This document shows, piece after piece, positions 25,069 through 38,356 of a stretch of 64,000 nucleotides of DNA (position 1 is the first letter of the stretch; each line of letters starts with the position of its first letter). Both the position numbers and the translations under genes were made by a program. Under the pieces are notes generated by a model. It ran no database searches. It saw only the letters and a program-made list of their open reading frames with translations, and had not been told where the DNA came from. The stretch comes from Planctomycetota bacterium (GTDB lineage Bacteria > Planctomycetota > UBA8742 > UBA2392): NCBI GenBank assembly GCA_027493625.1, contig JAOSKM010000003.1, positions 186,001 to 250,000 on the forward strand, in the 5' to 3' direction.

Positions 25069-26566
25069 ACCTGGGTTTGCCGTCGGCCAGCTTGAACTTC
25101 TGGTCCAGCGCGGTTTTCACCTTGCCCGACAGGGTCCCGGCTGTGCTGGCTGCGTTCAGCTTGATCACCCGCTCGGCTTCGGCTTCCACCTGCGACTCCA
25201 GGCCCTGGGCCTTGTACTCTTCCCAGTTCTTCAGCTTCTCGGCCGGGTTGTTGCCCGCGAAGCTCAGCTCGAGCTGCCACACCTCATCGTTGCCGTTGCG
25301 CTTGAAGTGCACCGGCAGATACAGCGGCTCGGGCGCGGTCGCCGACGACTGCACGGCCGGCGAGCCGCCCTGGTTCGCGGCCTGCGAAGCTCCGCCAAAC
25401 AGGAAGTAGGCCGCGATGCCGCCGCCGATCAGCGCCGCCAGCACCAGGCCGATGATCAGCAGCTTGACCCAGCTCAATGGCGCGCCGCCCTGCACTTCGC
25501 CGGTGCTGCCGTTGATCAGCACGTTGTACTGCTTTTCCTTGAAGCGGTAGCCCATCACGAACACGGGCAGCAGCACGTGCTTGAAGCTCTGGCCGAAATA
25601 GCTGGTGCGCACTTCCAGGAAGCGGTGGGTGTCGCCCGGCACGTCGCGCCCGCAGCGGGCGTAGCACTCGGCCTGCATGCCGTCGCGGGCGATGTTCCAG
25701 CCTGCTTTCAGGTCCAGCGAATAGACTTCCGCGCGGAAGCCGGCCAGGAACTTGTCGTCGTAGGGCACCAGCGCCTGGGTGGGGAAGGGCTCGATCTTTT
25801 TCATCAGCGACTGCAGATCGCCCTGGTAGTACTGGCGCGAGGCGCACACCAGCCAGTCGTCAAAGTGGTCGCGGCGCGAGCCGCTGGTCCAAACCCAGCG
25901 AATCTTGCGCACCTGGCGCGACTGGCGCTTGCCCTGGCTGTCGGTGTAGTGCTCGGTGACGTAGTAGTAGTAGCCAGCCTGGGCCGTCCAGTTGCTGTGG
26001 GCGTTACTGTCGTAGGTCCAGAACGGCACGTAAATGCCGTGCAGGTCGTCCACGCTGGCGCGCTGCTGCAACGCACTGGGACGCACCAACCGCACCCAAA
26101 GCCGGCCCCAGAAGCCTTCGCCGCCCGACAGCCACTTGCGGAAGCGCTCCACGGCGTTGGCGCTGTCGAACTTGAAAGGCAGCAGCGCCTCCGGGCGCAG
26201 CACCTCTGGCGGCAGCTCTTCCTCAATGATGCGCTTGCCGCCGCAGTAGTCGCAGCGCGCGGTCTTGCTGCCCGCGGCCACGATGATGTCCGCGCCGCAG
26301 TCCTGGCACTTCACCTGGCTCTGGCCCGACTGCTCCATGTGCCGCACCTGGCCGAGGTAGCGGGCAATGGCGTCGTTCAGGTCGTACTCGATCACGGCCG
26401 CGTCGGCCGAGAACTCGATCGCCTGGGTGTGGCCGCAGTACTCGCACCTGAGTTGCGACTGGCCGGGGTGATAGGCCAGTTCGGCGCCGCACTGGGCGCA
26501 GGGCAGCGTGGTTGCGCTGGTTTTGGAGCCCTCTACGGGGCCGTCATCGTTGTCGAATTCACCCAC
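25022..26566 (-). CDS. Zinc-ribbon membrane protein
   Basis: The 514-aa product starts at GTG 26566. It has two rubredoxin-type zinc ribbons at the N-terminus (CAQCGAELAYHP...CEYCG and CQDCGADI...CDYCGGKR). A soluble domain (about 110-355) follows with many Trp/Tyr (WVWTSGSRRDHFDDW), then one membrane helix (VKLLIIGLVLAALIGGGIAAYFL) and a 150-residue C-terminal extracytoplasmic domain. It resembles zinc-ribbon proteins often misannotated as primosomal N'-like. No helicase motif is present. An H1 repeat lies just upstream. Confidence 0.72.
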   Translation of the reverse strand: MGEFDNDDGPVEGSKTSATTLPCAQCGAELAYHPGQSQLRCEYCGHTQAIEFSADAAVIEYDLNDAIARYLGQVRHMEQSGQSQVKCQDCGADIIVAAGSKTARCDYCGGKRIIEEELPPEVLRPEALLPFKFDSANAVERFRKWLSGGEGFWGRLWVRLVRPSALQQRASVDDLHGIYVPFWTYDSNAHSNWTAQAGYYYYVTEHYTDSQGKRQSRQVRKIRWVWTSGSRRDHFDDWLVCASRQYYQGDLQSLMKKIEPFPTQALVPYDDKFLAGFRAEVYSLDLKAGWNIARDGMQAECYARCGRDVPGDTHRFLEVRTSYFGQSFKHVLLPVFVMGYRFKEKQYNVLINGSTGEVQGGAPLSWVKLLIIGLVLAALIGGGIAAYFLFGGASQAANQGGSPAVQSSATAPEPLYLPVHFKRNGNDEVWQLELSFAGNNPAEKLKNWEEYKAQGLESQVEAEAERVIKLNAASTAGTLSGKVKTALDQKFKLADGKPRFTSVRVTEPRETRRK

Positions 26567-26580
26567 GACACACCTTGCTT

Positions 26581-26685
26581 TAGTTGTCGGTTGTCAGTTG
26601 TCGGTTGTCAGGGGTCAGAAGGGGCGTCCAACCAATCACCCATCACCAGCCACCAGCCACCAATCACCAGCCACCAGCCACCGAA
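26581..26685. repeat. Heptad inverted-repeat element H1
   Basis: Fifteen consecutive 7-nt units are in strict register. Units in the first arm are of type CGGTTGT or CAGTTGT, and in the second arm of type CACCAGC or CACCAAT, separated by about three diverged units. The arms are partly complementary. It lies in the divergent space between the zinc-ribbon gene and the redoxin gene. Confidence 0.8.
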
Positions 26686-26808
26686 GGCGCACAGCATAGC
26701 CACTGGAGGCCGACTGTAAAAGCCGCCCGGAAATCCCCCACCGCCGCGTGAGAATAAGCAGTTATCCAGCACTATCCTTTACGCTTGAAGCAATTATAGA
26801 GGAAGACG

Positions 26809-28611
26809 ATGAGCCTGAAGTACTTGAGTATCTGTCTGCTGTTGGGCCTCGCCACCGCGGCGGGGGTTGTATTGTCGCAGGACGCGGGCGACGAGCTTGA
26901 GGATGTGCGCCAGGCGCCCAGGCTGGTTGACCCGCGCGCCCACAACATCGGGCGGCTGATACCGGACCTCGAGTTCACCGACACCGAGGGCAAGGCCGGC
27001 AAGCTGTCCGACTACAAGGACAAGCAGGCGCTGGTGATCCTGGTGACCAACAAGGGCTGCCCGATCTGCAAGAAGTACGCGCCGGTGATCAACGAAATCG
27101 TGGAAGCCTACAGCGGCAAAAACGTCGCCTTCCTGCTGCTCAACCCCATGGAGAACGAAAGCGTCGATGAGTGCAAAGACGCCATCGGCCGCTACGGCTT
27201 CACGGCCCGCTACGTGCCGGACCCCAAGGGTGTGATCGCCAAGGCCCTGAAGGTCAACAGCACCGGCGACTGCTTCGTGCTGGATTCCGCCCGCACGCTG
27301 CGCTACCGCGGCGCGGTCAGCGACCAGTTCGGCCTGGGCTACAACCTGGACGAGCCGCGCTTCAACTACCTGACCGACGCGATTGACTCAGTGCTGGCCG
27401 GGCGCAATGTCGAGGTGCCCGCCACCTGGGCGCCGGGCTGCCTGCTTGAGCTTGAGGCTGTGGCGGCAAGCGGCGAGATCACCTGGCACAACCGGGTCAG
27501 CCGCATCGTGCAGGACAACTGCCAGGAGTGCCACCGCGCCGGCGAGAACGGCCCCTTCGAGCTGATGACCTACGCCGATGTGAAGGCCAACCGCACCATG
27601 ATCAAGCGCCAGGTGAAGAACAAGCTGATGCCGCCCTGGTTCGCGAATCCCGAACACGGCGAGTTCAGCAACGACCGAAGCCTGAGCGACGAAGACCGCG
27701 AAGCCCTGCTGGGCTGGATCGAGAACGGTTGCCCCGAGGGCGACGCCAAGGACGCGCCGCTGCCCAGGAAGTTCACCGAAGGCTGGAAAATCGGCGAGCC
27801 GGAAAGCGTGCTGCAGATCGCCGAGCCCATCACCGTGCCCGCCAAGGGCAAGGTCGAGTACCAGTACGTGAAGGTCAAGACCAGCTTCGACGAAGACAAG
27901 TGGGTGCAGGCCATGGAGATTCGGCCCAGCGCTCCGCAGGTGGTGCACCACGTGCTGATTTTCCTGAAGTATCCGCGCAACCACCCGCGTGCCAGTGAGC
28001 AGCCCGATGACCGCGGCGGCCTGGCGGGCTATTTCATGGGCATGGTGCCGGGCCAGGGCGAAATCGTGTTCCCGGAGGGCATGGGCAAGTTCCTGCCCAA
28101 GGGCGCCGAAATGACCTTCCAGATCCACTACACGCCCAACGGCGAAGAGGTCCAGGACCAGCCCAGGCTCGGCATGATCTTCTGCAAGGAGAAGCCGAAG
28201 AAGGAAGTCACCACCACCGGCGTCAGCAACGTGTTCTTTGAGATTCCGGCCGGTGCTGACAACCACGAGGTGAAGGCGATTCACGTCGCGCAGCAGGACA
28301 TGCGGGTGCTGTCGCTGATGCCGCACATGCACGTGCGCGGCAAGGCGTACAAGTACGTGGCCAAGCTGCCCAGCGGCGAAGAGATCACGCTGCTGGACAT
28401 CCCGCGCTACGACTTCAACTGGCAGCTGGTGTACGTGCTGCGCGAGCCGATCGACCTGCCCAAGGGCAGCAAGATCTACGCCACCGGCTGGTACGACAAC
28501 AGCGACAAGAATCCCGCCAACCCCGACCCCACCAAGAAAGTCGGCTTCGGCGAGCAGACCTGGCAGGAAATGCAGATCGGTTACGTGAACTGGATACCGG
28601 TGAAGGACTAG
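26809..28611 (+). CDS. Secreted redoxin / cytochrome c / copper monooxygenase-like fusion
   Basis: The 600-aa product has a signal peptide (residues 1-25) and a thioredoxin-fold redoxin domain with GCPICKKYAP (about 85-95; CxxC). A single cytochrome c site NCQECHRAG follows (about residue 245, CxxCH). The C-terminal half has type II copper-monooxygenase motifs HHVLIF (about 380) and HMHVRG (about 507). Similar fusions are common in Planctomycetes. It probably acts in the periplasm in redox chemistry; the real substrate is unknown. GAGGAAG precedes the ATG. Confidence 0.8.
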   Translation: MSLKYLSICLLLGLATAAGVVLSQDAGDELEDVRQAPRLVDPRAHNIGRLIPDLEFTDTEGKAGKLSDYKDKQALVILVTNKGCPICKKYAPVINEIVEAYSGKNVAFLLLNPMENESVDECKDAIGRYGFTARYVPDPKGVIAKALKVNSTGDCFVLDSARTLRYRGAVSDQFGLGYNLDEPRFNYLTDAIDSVLAGRNVEVPATWAPGCLLELEAVAASGEITWHNRVSRIVQDNCQECHRAGENGPFELMTYADVKANRTMIKRQVKNKLMPPWFANPEHGEFSNDRSLSDEDREALLGWIENGCPEGDAKDAPLPRKFTEGWKIGEPESVLQIAEPITVPAKGKVEYQYVKVKTSFDEDKWVQAMEIRPSAPQVVHHVLIFLKYPRNHPRASEQPDDRGGLAGYFMGMVPGQGEIVFPEGMGKFLPKGAEMTFQIHYTPNGEEVQDQPRLGMIFCKEKPKKEVTTTGVSNVFFEIPAGADNHEVKAIHVAQQDMRVLSLMPHMHVRGKAYKYVAKLPSGEEITLLDIPRYDFNWQLVYVLREPIDLPKGSKIYATGWYDNSDKNPANPDPTKKVGFGEQTWQEMQIGYVNWIPVKD

Positions 28612-28635
28612 CGGGTCTTCAGAGCCGAACTGACG

Positions 28636-28732
28636 AGTGGCATGCGCTTCCAGCGCATGAGTTGCGACGGCCTCCGGCCGTCGACGCGGGCCAGAGGCCC
28701 GCGAAACTCATTCGCGGGACGCGAATGCCACT
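28636..28732. repeat. Composite palindromic element, four nested hairpins
   Basis: Outer arms of 12 bases (28636-28647 and 28721-28732) are complementary with one mismatch. Inside are perfect hairpins at 28665-28672/28676-28683, 28686-28692/28696-28702 and 28709-28716/28720-28727, plus a small 4-bp one at 28644-28656. The arrangement resembles bacterial REP/BIME-type elements. Confidence 0.75.
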
Positions 28733-28781
28733 GCCCGCCGCTACCAACCTGACGGCCCACTAGCAAGGCGGCGGCACCAGG

Positions 28782-28813
28782 ACCCCGGGCTTCGGCCCGG
28801 GGTTCGCTTTTTT
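28782..28813 (+). terminator. Rho-independent terminator after redoxin gene
   Basis: A perfect 9-bp GC stem (28782-28790 with 28795-28803) has a TTCG tetraloop and is followed by six T at 28808-28813. Confidence 0.85.
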
Positions 28814-28888
28814 CAACTGGCCTGTAACGCCCCTGCGCCTCGCCCCGTAATGAGGATGAAACCAACACCACCCCACAGGAGAAACGCC

Positions 28889-29503
28889 ATGAAGCGCATG
28901 TTAGCCATCATTGCCGCCCTGCTTCCGCTGTTCATTTCCTCGCCTCTACTTGCCCAGGAGACAGAGACACTGCCCGACGGCCGCAAGGTGAAGATCATCC
29001 ACAAGGACGGCGCCACCATCATTGAGGAAGTGAACGAAGACGAAGCCGAGGAAGCAGAGACCGAGGACCTCGACGAAGTGCTGCCGGCCGAGGTGCGCGA
29101 GCTGATCAAGCGCCTGCGCGAGAAGGCCGAAAAGGCGGACGAAGAGGGCGACTGGGAAGACGTTGAGGAAGACGGCGTCAAGATCCGCATCCGCGGCTGG
29201 GGCGAGGGTGAAGAACCGGCCGAGCTGCCCGAGGAAGTGCGCAAGGCCATGGAAGAGATGCGCGAGCGCTTCAAGAAGATGCACGAAGAGCTGCAAGAGC
29301 GCATGAAGAAGATGCGCGAAGAGTTCGAGAAGAACGTCGAGGAGTGGGAGAACGACCCGGACGCCGAAGTGGAGGAGTACGAGAAGACCTCGCCCGACGG
29401 CAGCTCGACGGTGAAGATCAAGATCGTGCGCATCCGCAAGAGCAGCCACTCCGAGGATTCCACACCGGAAGCCCCGAAGAAAGAAACCGAACGCAAGCAG
29501 TAA
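28889..29503 (+). CDS. Secreted acidic coiled-coil protein
   Basis: The 204-aa product starts at ATG 28889 (AGGAG upstream), with a signal peptide (MKRMLAIIAALLPLFISSP). A highly charged Glu/Lys-rich body with a coiled coil (about residues 70-155, MEEMRERFKKMHEELQERM) follows. The C-terminal part (EYEKTSPDGSSTVKIKIVRI) is beta-like. No enzymatic motif is seen; it might bind cations or act as a periplasmic chaperone-like protein. It stands between two terminator/palindrome blocks, so it is probably a single transcript. Confidence 0.7.
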   Translation: MKRMLAIIAALLPLFISSPLLAQETETLPDGRKVKIIHKDGATIIEEVNEDEAEEAETEDLDEVLPAEVRELIKRLREKAEKADEEGDWEDVEEDGVKIRIRGWGEGEEPAELPEEVRKAMEEMRERFKKMHEELQERMKKMREEFEKNVEEWENDPDAEVEEYEKTSPDGSSTVKIKIVRIRKSSHSEDSTPEAPKKETERKQ

Positions 29504-29538
29504 CTCCGCAGCCCCGAAACCCCAACCCGGGGCCAACT

Positions 29539-29669
29539 GTGACGGAGCCGTCCCCACGCGGCTCCGTCACGCGTTTCGTAGCGCAGGGTTCGCGCGAGCG
29601 GGCTGCTTGCCCGCAGGTGCCGGGGGCGGGGCGCCCCGGCCTGTGCAGGCGGGGCGCCTGCGCTACGAA
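29539..29669. repeat. Hairpin and 95-bp inverted-repeat element
   Basis: A 12-bp hairpin (29539-29550 with 29559-29570) lies just after the coiled-coil gene. It is followed by an element with perfect 13-bp inverted ends (29575-29587 and 29657-29669, TTCGTAGCGCAGG) enclosing GC-rich sequence. This looks like a small mobile or REP-type palindrome. Confidence 0.6.
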
Positions 29670-29760
29670 CCGCCTGCCAACTGCCGCCTGCTAGATTTTT
29701 TCCCCACTGGCCACGGCCCGCCCGAAGCCTATATTCCGCGCGACGGCAACGGAGACTTCC

Positions 29761-30855
29761 ATGGGCGTTCCTTTCCTCGACCTCAAGGCGCAGTACGCTA
29801 CCATCAAGGACGAAGTGCTGGCCGGCGTGGCCAGCGTTTTCGATGACCAGGCCTTCGTGCTGGGCAAGTACGTCGAAGCCTTCGAGGCCGAATGCGCGAA
29901 GTACCTCGGCGTCAAACACGCCATCGGCGTCAGCAACGGCAGCGACGCCCTGCTGATCAGCCTGATGGCCGCCGGCATCCAGCCCGGCGACGAAGTGATC
30001 GTGCCCGCCTTCACCTTCTTCGCCACCGCCGGCGCCGTCGCGCGCCTCAACGCAAAGCCCGTGTTCTGCGACGTCCACGAGGACAGCTTCAACATCGACC
30101 TCAAGTCCGCGGCCGCCAAGGTCACGAAGAAAACCAAGGCCATCATCCCCGTAGACCTTTACGGCCAGTGCGCCGACATGGAAGGCGTGCTCGACCTCGC
30201 GCGCGAGCACAACCTGGCCGTGGTGGAAGATGCCGCCCAGGCCTTCGGCGCTGTGCGCCACGGGCGCAAGGCCGGCACCTTCGCGCACTACGGCTGCTTC
30301 AGCTTCTACCCGACCAAGAACCTCGGCGGCGCGGGCGACGGCGGCATGATCGCCACCAACGATGACGAACTCGCCGACCGCGTGAAACTCCTGCGCCTGC
30401 ACGGCGAGCGCCCGCGCTACCACAACAAGGTGGTAGGCATCTGCGGCCGTCTCGACGGCCTGCAGGCGGTGGTGCTGAGCGTAAAGCTGAAGCGCCTGGA
30501 CCAGTGGAACGGGCGGCGCGCGGAAATCGCGGCGCGCTACAACGGCCACTTCGAGGGCAAGCTGGCAACCCCGCCGGTCAGCGAAGGCAACAGCCACATC
30601 TACCACCAGTACACCCTGCGCCTGAACAACCGCGACGCCGTGGCGAAGAAACTGGCCGAGCAGGCCATCGGCTGCGGCGTGTACTACCCGATCCCGCTGC
30701 ACCTGCAGGAGTGTTTCAAACAGCTGGGCGGCAAAAAGGGCGACCTGCCCGTAAGCGAAAAGCTGTGCGAAACGGCCCTCAGCCTGCCGGTCTTCGACCA
30801 GATGACAGACGCCCAGGTGGACGAAGTAGCCAAGGCCGTGCTGGCGGCGGTGTAG
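29761..30855 (+). CDS. DegT/DnrJ/EryC1/StrS-type aminotransferase
   Basis: The 364-aa product is a full-length member of the PLP-dependent sugar aminotransferase family: FLDLKAQYATIKDEVLAG, GVSNGSDALLISLMAAGIQPG, DLYGQCADM, the PLP-lysine site FYPTKNLGGAGDGGMI, and RLDGLQAVVL. It would transfer an amino group to a nucleotide-linked keto sugar for surface polysaccharide. No other sugar-nucleotide gene is adjacent. A -10-like TATATT at about 29730 and weak GGAG precede ATG 29761. Confidence 0.9.
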   Translation: MGVPFLDLKAQYATIKDEVLAGVASVFDDQAFVLGKYVEAFEAECAKYLGVKHAIGVSNGSDALLISLMAAGIQPGDEVIVPAFTFFATAGAVARLNAKPVFCDVHEDSFNIDLKSAAAKVTKKTKAIIPVDLYGQCADMEGVLDLAREHNLAVVEDAAQAFGAVRHGRKAGTFAHYGCFSFYPTKNLGGAGDGGMIATNDDELADRVKLLRLHGERPRYHNKVVGICGRLDGLQAVVLSVKLKRLDQWNGRRAEIAARYNGHFEGKLATPPVSEGNSHIYHQYTLRLNNRDAVAKKLAEQAIGCGVYYPIPLHLQECFKQLGGKKGDLPVSEKLCETALSLPVFDQMTDAQVDEVAKAVLAAV

Positions 30856-30869
30856 CCAGCGGTAATGAA

Positions 30870-30958
30870 CCAAAGCCCGGGCTGCCAGGCCCGGGGGAAG
30901 CACACTCAGGTTGCCGGGTTCACGAAGATACGCCCGGGGTTTGCACCCCGGGCTTTGG
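30870..30958. repeat. Inverted repeat with two internal hairpins
   Basis: Perfect 12-bp inverted ends CCAAAGCCCGGG (30870-30881) and CCCGGGCTTTGG (30947-30958) bracket two CCCGGG-based hairpins. It may also end transcription of the aminotransferase gene. Confidence 0.65.
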
Positions 30959-31143
30959 CAAACACGCTCAAGCGTCAACCCAGGCCCGTGTCAGTAACTT
31001 TCAGCTGAAAGCTGGTTCAAAATTTTGGCAACTACCCTTACACGGTGTAAGGTTCCTGAGATTGACGGGACGAAGGGGGGAAATCAGGCCCCCGGCTGCT
31101 AGACTGACGCGTCTTTGAAGGGCCGATGGGAAGCTGACTCAGC

Positions 31144-35895
<4,752 letters not shown>

Positions 35896-35898
35896 CGC

Positions 35899-35968
35899 AG
35901 GTTTCTGGTGTAAGGTGTCAGGTGCCAGGGTGTATAACGACCCCTGAAACCTGATACCTGGAACCTGA
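35899..35968. repeat. Heptad inverted-repeat element H2
   Basis: Ten 7-nt units in strict register form the first arm (AGGTGTC, AGGTGCC) and the complementary second arm (AACCTGA, TACCTGG). It fills the 5' leader of the PLP enzyme gene, ending four bases before its ATG, and no ribosome site is visible. Confidence 0.8.
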
Positions 35969-35972
35969 TCCC

Positions 35973-37298
35973 ATGGCCAAGCACACGGGCACTGACATCA
36001 GCAAGCGCGTCCACAACATTCCGCCGGGCACCAGCGTGGAGTCGTTCCTGATCCACGGCCGACACTTCACCGAGAAGTGGGACTTCCGCCACCACATCAT
36101 CCCGCCGCAAAGCAGCAGCGTTACTTACAGGCTCGATAAGACCGAGCGCGGGGCCCGCGGCTTCCAGGAGTACGCGTCCGGCGACGCCCACAAGACAAAG
36201 CCGATTTACATCTACGACCGGCTGGATGAGCCCACCCGCGGCATGCTGGAGGACGAGCTCGCCAGCTTCGAGGGCGGCGACTTCTGCGTAGCCTTCAGCA
36301 CCGGCATGGCGGCGATCTCCGCGGCGCTGGGGGTGGTGCTGAACTCCGGCGACCAGGTGGTGGCCCACAAGACGCTTTACGGCTGCACCTACAGCCTGCT
36401 CACCAACTGGTACCCGCGCCTGAACATCAAGGCCGACATGGTGGACCTGCGCAAAATGGACGAGCTGCGCAATGCCATCACCGACCAGACCCGCGCCGTT
36501 TATTTCGAGACCCCGGTCAATCCCACGCTCGAAAGCCTCGACATCGGGGCGATCCGCGAGGTGGTGGACGAGTTCAACAAGAAGCGCGCCGACGACCGCA
36601 AGATCTGCATCATCGTCGACAACACCTTCGCCACGCCCTACTGCCAGCGGCCCCTTGAGCTCGGCGCCCACGTGGTGGTGCACTCGCTGACCAAGAACAT
36701 CGGCGGCTACGGCACCGACATGGGCGGCGCGGTGATCGGCCCCCACCACATGGAAGGCCAGGTATTGCTCTACCGCAAGGACTTCGGCGGCGCGCTCGCG
36801 CCGAAGAGCGCCTGGCCCATCCTGGTCTATGGCCTGCCCACCCTGCCCCTGCGCCTCAAGCGCCAGATGGAGACCGCCTACGAGGTCGCCCGCTACCTGC
36901 ACGGCCACCCCAAGGTGTCGCGCGTGGTGTACCCCGGGCTCGAGAACTACCCGCAGCTCGCGCTGGCCAAGAAGCAGATGCGCAGCCCGGACGGCAACTT
37001 CGTGCCCGGCAACATGATCTACTTCGAGACGGTCGAAAAAGACCCCGCCGAGCCGCTGAACAACATCAAGGTGGTGGACTGGATCGCCAAGAACGCCTAC
37101 ACGCTCACGCTGGCGGTCAGTCTCGGGCAGCTGCGCACGCTGATCGAGAACCCGGGCGCCATGACCCACGCGGCCGTGCCGCCCGAGAAGCGGCTGGAGG
37201 GCGGCATCGCGCCCAACGGGATCCGGCTCAGCATCGGTGTGGAGGCCGCGGAAGACATCATCCGCGATCTTGAGAAAGCGCTGGCCCACGCGCTGTAG
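35973..37298 (+). CDS. Cys/Met-metabolism PLP enzyme
   Basis: The 441-aa product is a trans-sulfuration-type PLP enzyme: YIYDRLDEPTRGMLEDELA, FSTGMAAISAALG, VDNTFATPYCQRPLELGA, the PLP-lysine site VHSLTKNIGGYGTDMGG, and SIGVEAAEDI. It could be a cystathionine gamma-synthase, a sulfhydrylase or a gamma-lyase; no diagnostic residue decides. It has a longer N-terminus (about 35 residues) than most. The H2 repeat makes up its leader; no Shine-Dalgarno is seen. Confidence 0.88.
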   Translation: MAKHTGTDISKRVHNIPPGTSVESFLIHGRHFTEKWDFRHHIIPPQSSSVTYRLDKTERGARGFQEYASGDAHKTKPIYIYDRLDEPTRGMLEDELASFEGGDFCVAFSTGMAAISAALGVVLNSGDQVVAHKTLYGCTYSLLTNWYPRLNIKADMVDLRKMDELRNAITDQTRAVYFETPVNPTLESLDIGAIREVVDEFNKKRADDRKICIIVDNTFATPYCQRPLELGAHVVVHSLTKNIGGYGTDMGGAVIGPHHMEGQVLLYRKDFGGALAPKSAWPILVYGLPTLPLRLKRQMETAYEVARYLHGHPKVSRVVYPGLENYPQLALAKKQMRSPDGNFVPGNMIYFETVEKDPAEPLNNIKVVDWIAKNAYTLTLAVSLGQLRTLIENPGAMTHAAVPPEKRLEGGIAPNGIRLSIGVEAAEDIIRDLEKALAHAL

Positions 37299-37319
37299 CG
37301 GCATGCCCCTGGCAGGGCG

Positions 37320-37766
37320 CTATGCGGGCGTTACGCGCCGCAGCTTTACGTTGGTGTAGCCGACCTGCTCGGCCTTGGGCTCGTTCTTTTTCCAGTAGGC
37401 GGTCAGCATCAGGCCGTCGCCGTCTTCCACAAGGCTGACAACCACGCGGTTGCCGGTCACGCTGACGCCCTCGATGGCGCCGGCGCCCGGGTCTTCGGGC
37501 GTCATGTTCATCAGCATGCAGCCGTGGATGTTCGAGCTGACCACCATGCGCCGCTGGCCATCGGGGTCCACGGCCATCAGGCCCGCCACCACGTGCATCA
37601 GCTTGCCGGTCTCGGCGTGCAGGTTCTGGATTTCGAAATCGAGCATCTGTTCCGCGCCGCGCGGCTTCACGGTCATGCGGGTCATGACCGGCGTGCCCTG
37701 CAGCATCTCGCCGCGTCCGGCCCACTCGCCGATCCAGCCCCAGTAGGGCGCCAGTTTCCTTTGCAT
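37320..37766 (-). CDS. Small beta-rich protein, paralogue A
   Basis: The 148-aa product (PYWGWIGEWAGRGEM, MTRMTVKPRGAEQMLDFEIQ, GCMLMNMTPEDPGAGAIEGV, VVVSLVEDGDGLMLTAYWKK) is clearly related to its upstream neighbour (paralogue B). The GEWAGRG start and beta-rich body suggest a calycin/lipocalin-like barrel, but this is only inference. ATG 37766 has AGGAG within the stop region of paralogue B, so the pair is cotranscribed and coupled. No signal peptide. Confidence 0.65.
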   Translation of the reverse strand: MQRKLAPYWGWIGEWAGRGEMLQGTPVMTRMTVKPRGAEQMLDFEIQNLHAETGKLMHVVAGLMAVDPDGQRRMVVSSNIHGCMLMNMTPEDPGAGAIEGVSVTGNRVVVSLVEDGDGLMLTAYWKKNEPKAEQVGYTNVKLRRVTPA

Positions 37767-37776
37767 CACCGGGCTC

Positions 37777-38220
37777 CTAGCCTGCTACGCGCTGCAGCTT
37801 GACGTTGCTGAAGCCTACCGGCTCGGCGCCGGGGACTTCCTTCTTCCAGTAGCTGGTCAGCATCAGGTCGTCGTTTTCTTCAACCAGTGAGACGACCACG
37901 CGGTTGCCCTCGACGCTGACGCCTTCGATGGCCAGCGCGCCCGGGTCTTCCGGCGTCACCGGCATGTCCATCGCGCCGTGCAGCGTGGACAGCACCGCCA
38001 GCCGCAATTGGCCGTCCGGCCCCAGGCCCATCAGCGCCACCACGCCGTGCACCAGCTTGCTGGACTGTGCGTCCATCGATTCCACTTGAAACTCGATGAC
38101 CTGGTCGGCCAGCCGCGGCCGAATCGCGAGCCTGGTGAACACTTGAATGTTGGTCTTGCTGACCCCGTGGCCGGCCCACTCCCCGAACCACTTGATGTAG
38201 GGCGCGAACTCCTTGTGCAC
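37777..38220 (-). CDS. Small beta-rich protein, paralogue B
   Basis: The 147-aa product starts at GTG 38220 (AGGAG 8 bases upstream; longer in-frame start not supported). Its sequence (PYIKWFGEWAGHGVS, FTRLAIRPRLADQVIEFQVE, MDMPVTPEDPGALAIEGVSV, DLMLTSYWKKE) mirrors paralogue A along the full length, so the two arose by tandem duplication. Cytosolic. Function is unknown. Confidence 0.65.
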   Translation of the reverse strand: MHKEFAPYIKWFGEWAGHGVSKTNIQVFTRLAIRPRLADQVIEFQVESMDAQSSKLVHGVVALMGLGPDGQLRLAVLSTLHGAMDMPVTPEDPGALAIEGVSVEGNRVVVSLVEENDDLMLTSYWKKEVPGAEPVGFSNVKLQRVAG

Positions 38221-38356
38221 TGCTGTTTCTCCTGAACGTTGCCAGTGACTTTTATCGTTGTACGAACAACATGCGCCAGAGAATTCGTCCAGCTTTTCCG
38301 GAACCTGTGCACACACGGGTGCGTCGTATCCCGTGGACGCAAACAAGGAGCACCCG

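Noticed and set aside
26581..26685. Heptad repeats as a CRISPR array
   Set aside because: Repeat units are only 7 nt, contiguous without spacers, and no cas genes are present.
28813..30978. 721-codon frame antisense to the coiled-coil and aminotransferase genes
   Set aside because: It spans two well-supported genes and two palindromes on the other strand and has no recognisable domain.
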